NCBI RefSeq assembly: GCF_024723735.1
Contig: NZ_JANQDU010000003.1
Location: 62,001-126,000, forward strand
Length of the DNA: 64,000 nt
Direction of reading: 5' to 3'
Source: Frigidibacter sp. ROC022
GTDB taxonomy: Bacteria; Pseudomonadota; Alphaproteobacteria; Rhodobacterales; Rhodobacteraceae
The number at the start of each line of letters is the position of its first letter. Position 1 is the stretch's first letter. This document shows, piece by piece, positions 63,683-64,000 of this stretch. Below the pieces are notes generated by a model. The model ran no database searches. It saw nothing but the letters and a program-made list of their open reading frames with translations, and had not been told where the DNA came from. A program made the position numbers and the translations under genes.

Positions 63683-64000
63683 GGGCTGAAGGTCCGGTTT
63701 GCGATCAGGATGCTGCGGTCGTCGCCAAAGGTCGTGGCAGTGCGGCCCTTGGTGCTGAGATGGGTGTCGATGCGGTCCGGGTCGGTGGCGTCGGCGCGGG
63801 CCAGCGCGGCCTCCCACGCGGCAATGCCGGTGGTCTCCGGCAGCACGGGATAGCCGTCGGACGCCAGTTCCAGCGTTTCCACGTCGGCCAGGTCGAGATC
63901 GGTCCACCGTGTCGCCGATGAGGGGTCGCCATGGCCGTCCAGCGACACCGCGTCGAAGGTTTCGGGCGACTGCCGGACGCCTTCCAGGCCCACGCGAAGC
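63679..64000 (-). CDS. PP2C-like phosphatase domain protein (5' end beyond window)
   Basis: The visible C-terminal 106 residues include ADVETLELASDGYPVLPETT and GDDRSILIANRTF, which resemble the late PP2C motifs (ASDG and DDxS/T). The frame stays open to base 64000. It is translationally coupled to the importer's ATPase gene. Part of the active site is not visible, so activity cannot be judged. Confidence 0.65.
   Translation of the reverse strand, partial: LRVGLEGVRQSPETFDAVSLDGHGDPSSATRWTDLDLADVETLELASDGYPVLPETTGIAAWEAALARADATDPDRIDTHLSTKGRTATTFGDDRSILIANRTFSP

Overview
The window is high-GC, gene-dense alphaproteobacterial DNA. The conserved block murA, DUF2948, hisD, UPF0262, low-molecular-weight phosphatase, infA, maf, short RNase E/G, yacG, tRNA-Phe (36.4-42.9 kb), the phn operon with divergent phnF, and the GC-rich hairpins after 25.4 kb all point to the Rhodobacteraceae. 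No species can be assigned from sequence alone.

Layout. 1-4.3 kb: C-P lyase operon phnG-H-I-J-K (minus, running off the left edge) with its GntR regulator phnF divergent. 4.4-5.7 kb: an NYN/LOTUS-type nuclease-like protein and a bacterioferritin that lacks the haem-ligand methionine. 6-14 kb: a large methyl-accepting chemotaxis protein facing a complete chemotaxis operon (STAS, CheY, CheA, CheW, CheR, CheY, and a 134-residue unknown). 14-21 kb: glycerate 2-kinase, a PNPOx-fold protein, an AttH/FtsX/LolD-type export module, a small secreted protein and a flavin reductase. 21.4-25.5 kb: a Rieske monooxygenase, a 74-residue protein and a dimethylglycine/sarcosine dehydrogenase-like flavoprotein, probably for N-methylated amines. 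25.5-28.4 kb: a SqrR/BigR-like persulfide-type ArsR repressor, a MltB-type transglycosylase and a GH13 alpha-glucosidase.

28.4-36.2 kb: a strong candidate for a small RNA on the minus strand (heat-shock-like promoter, 5' hairpin, exposed CCUCCC, perfect terminator), an unrecognised coiled-coil protein with a central hydrophobic hairpin, a LysR regulator divergent from a fused indolepyruvate:ferredoxin oxidoreductase, and an H-NOX/diguanylate-cyclase pair whose H-NOX has proline where the haem histidine should be. tRNA-Thr follows. 36.3-42.9 kb is the conserved housekeeping block ending in tRNA-Phe.

42.9-52.3 kb is an accessory module. A form I aerobic CO dehydrogenase cluster (coxM-S-L-D-E-F, a 52-residue gene, coxG) and an MHYT-LytTR regulator of CoxC type lie between an IS5-family remnant next to tRNA-Phe and an IS3-family remnant. 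The IS5-like end forms the last codons of coxG, which therefore looks truncated. 52.6-55 kb holds small, partly decayed genes, a CPBP protease and an SH3 lipoprotein. 55-64 kb carries an AstE/AspA-type deacylase and two ABC import systems of the Fe3+/2-aminoethylphosphonate class with fused double permeases, one of them next to a PP2C-like protein cut by the right edge.
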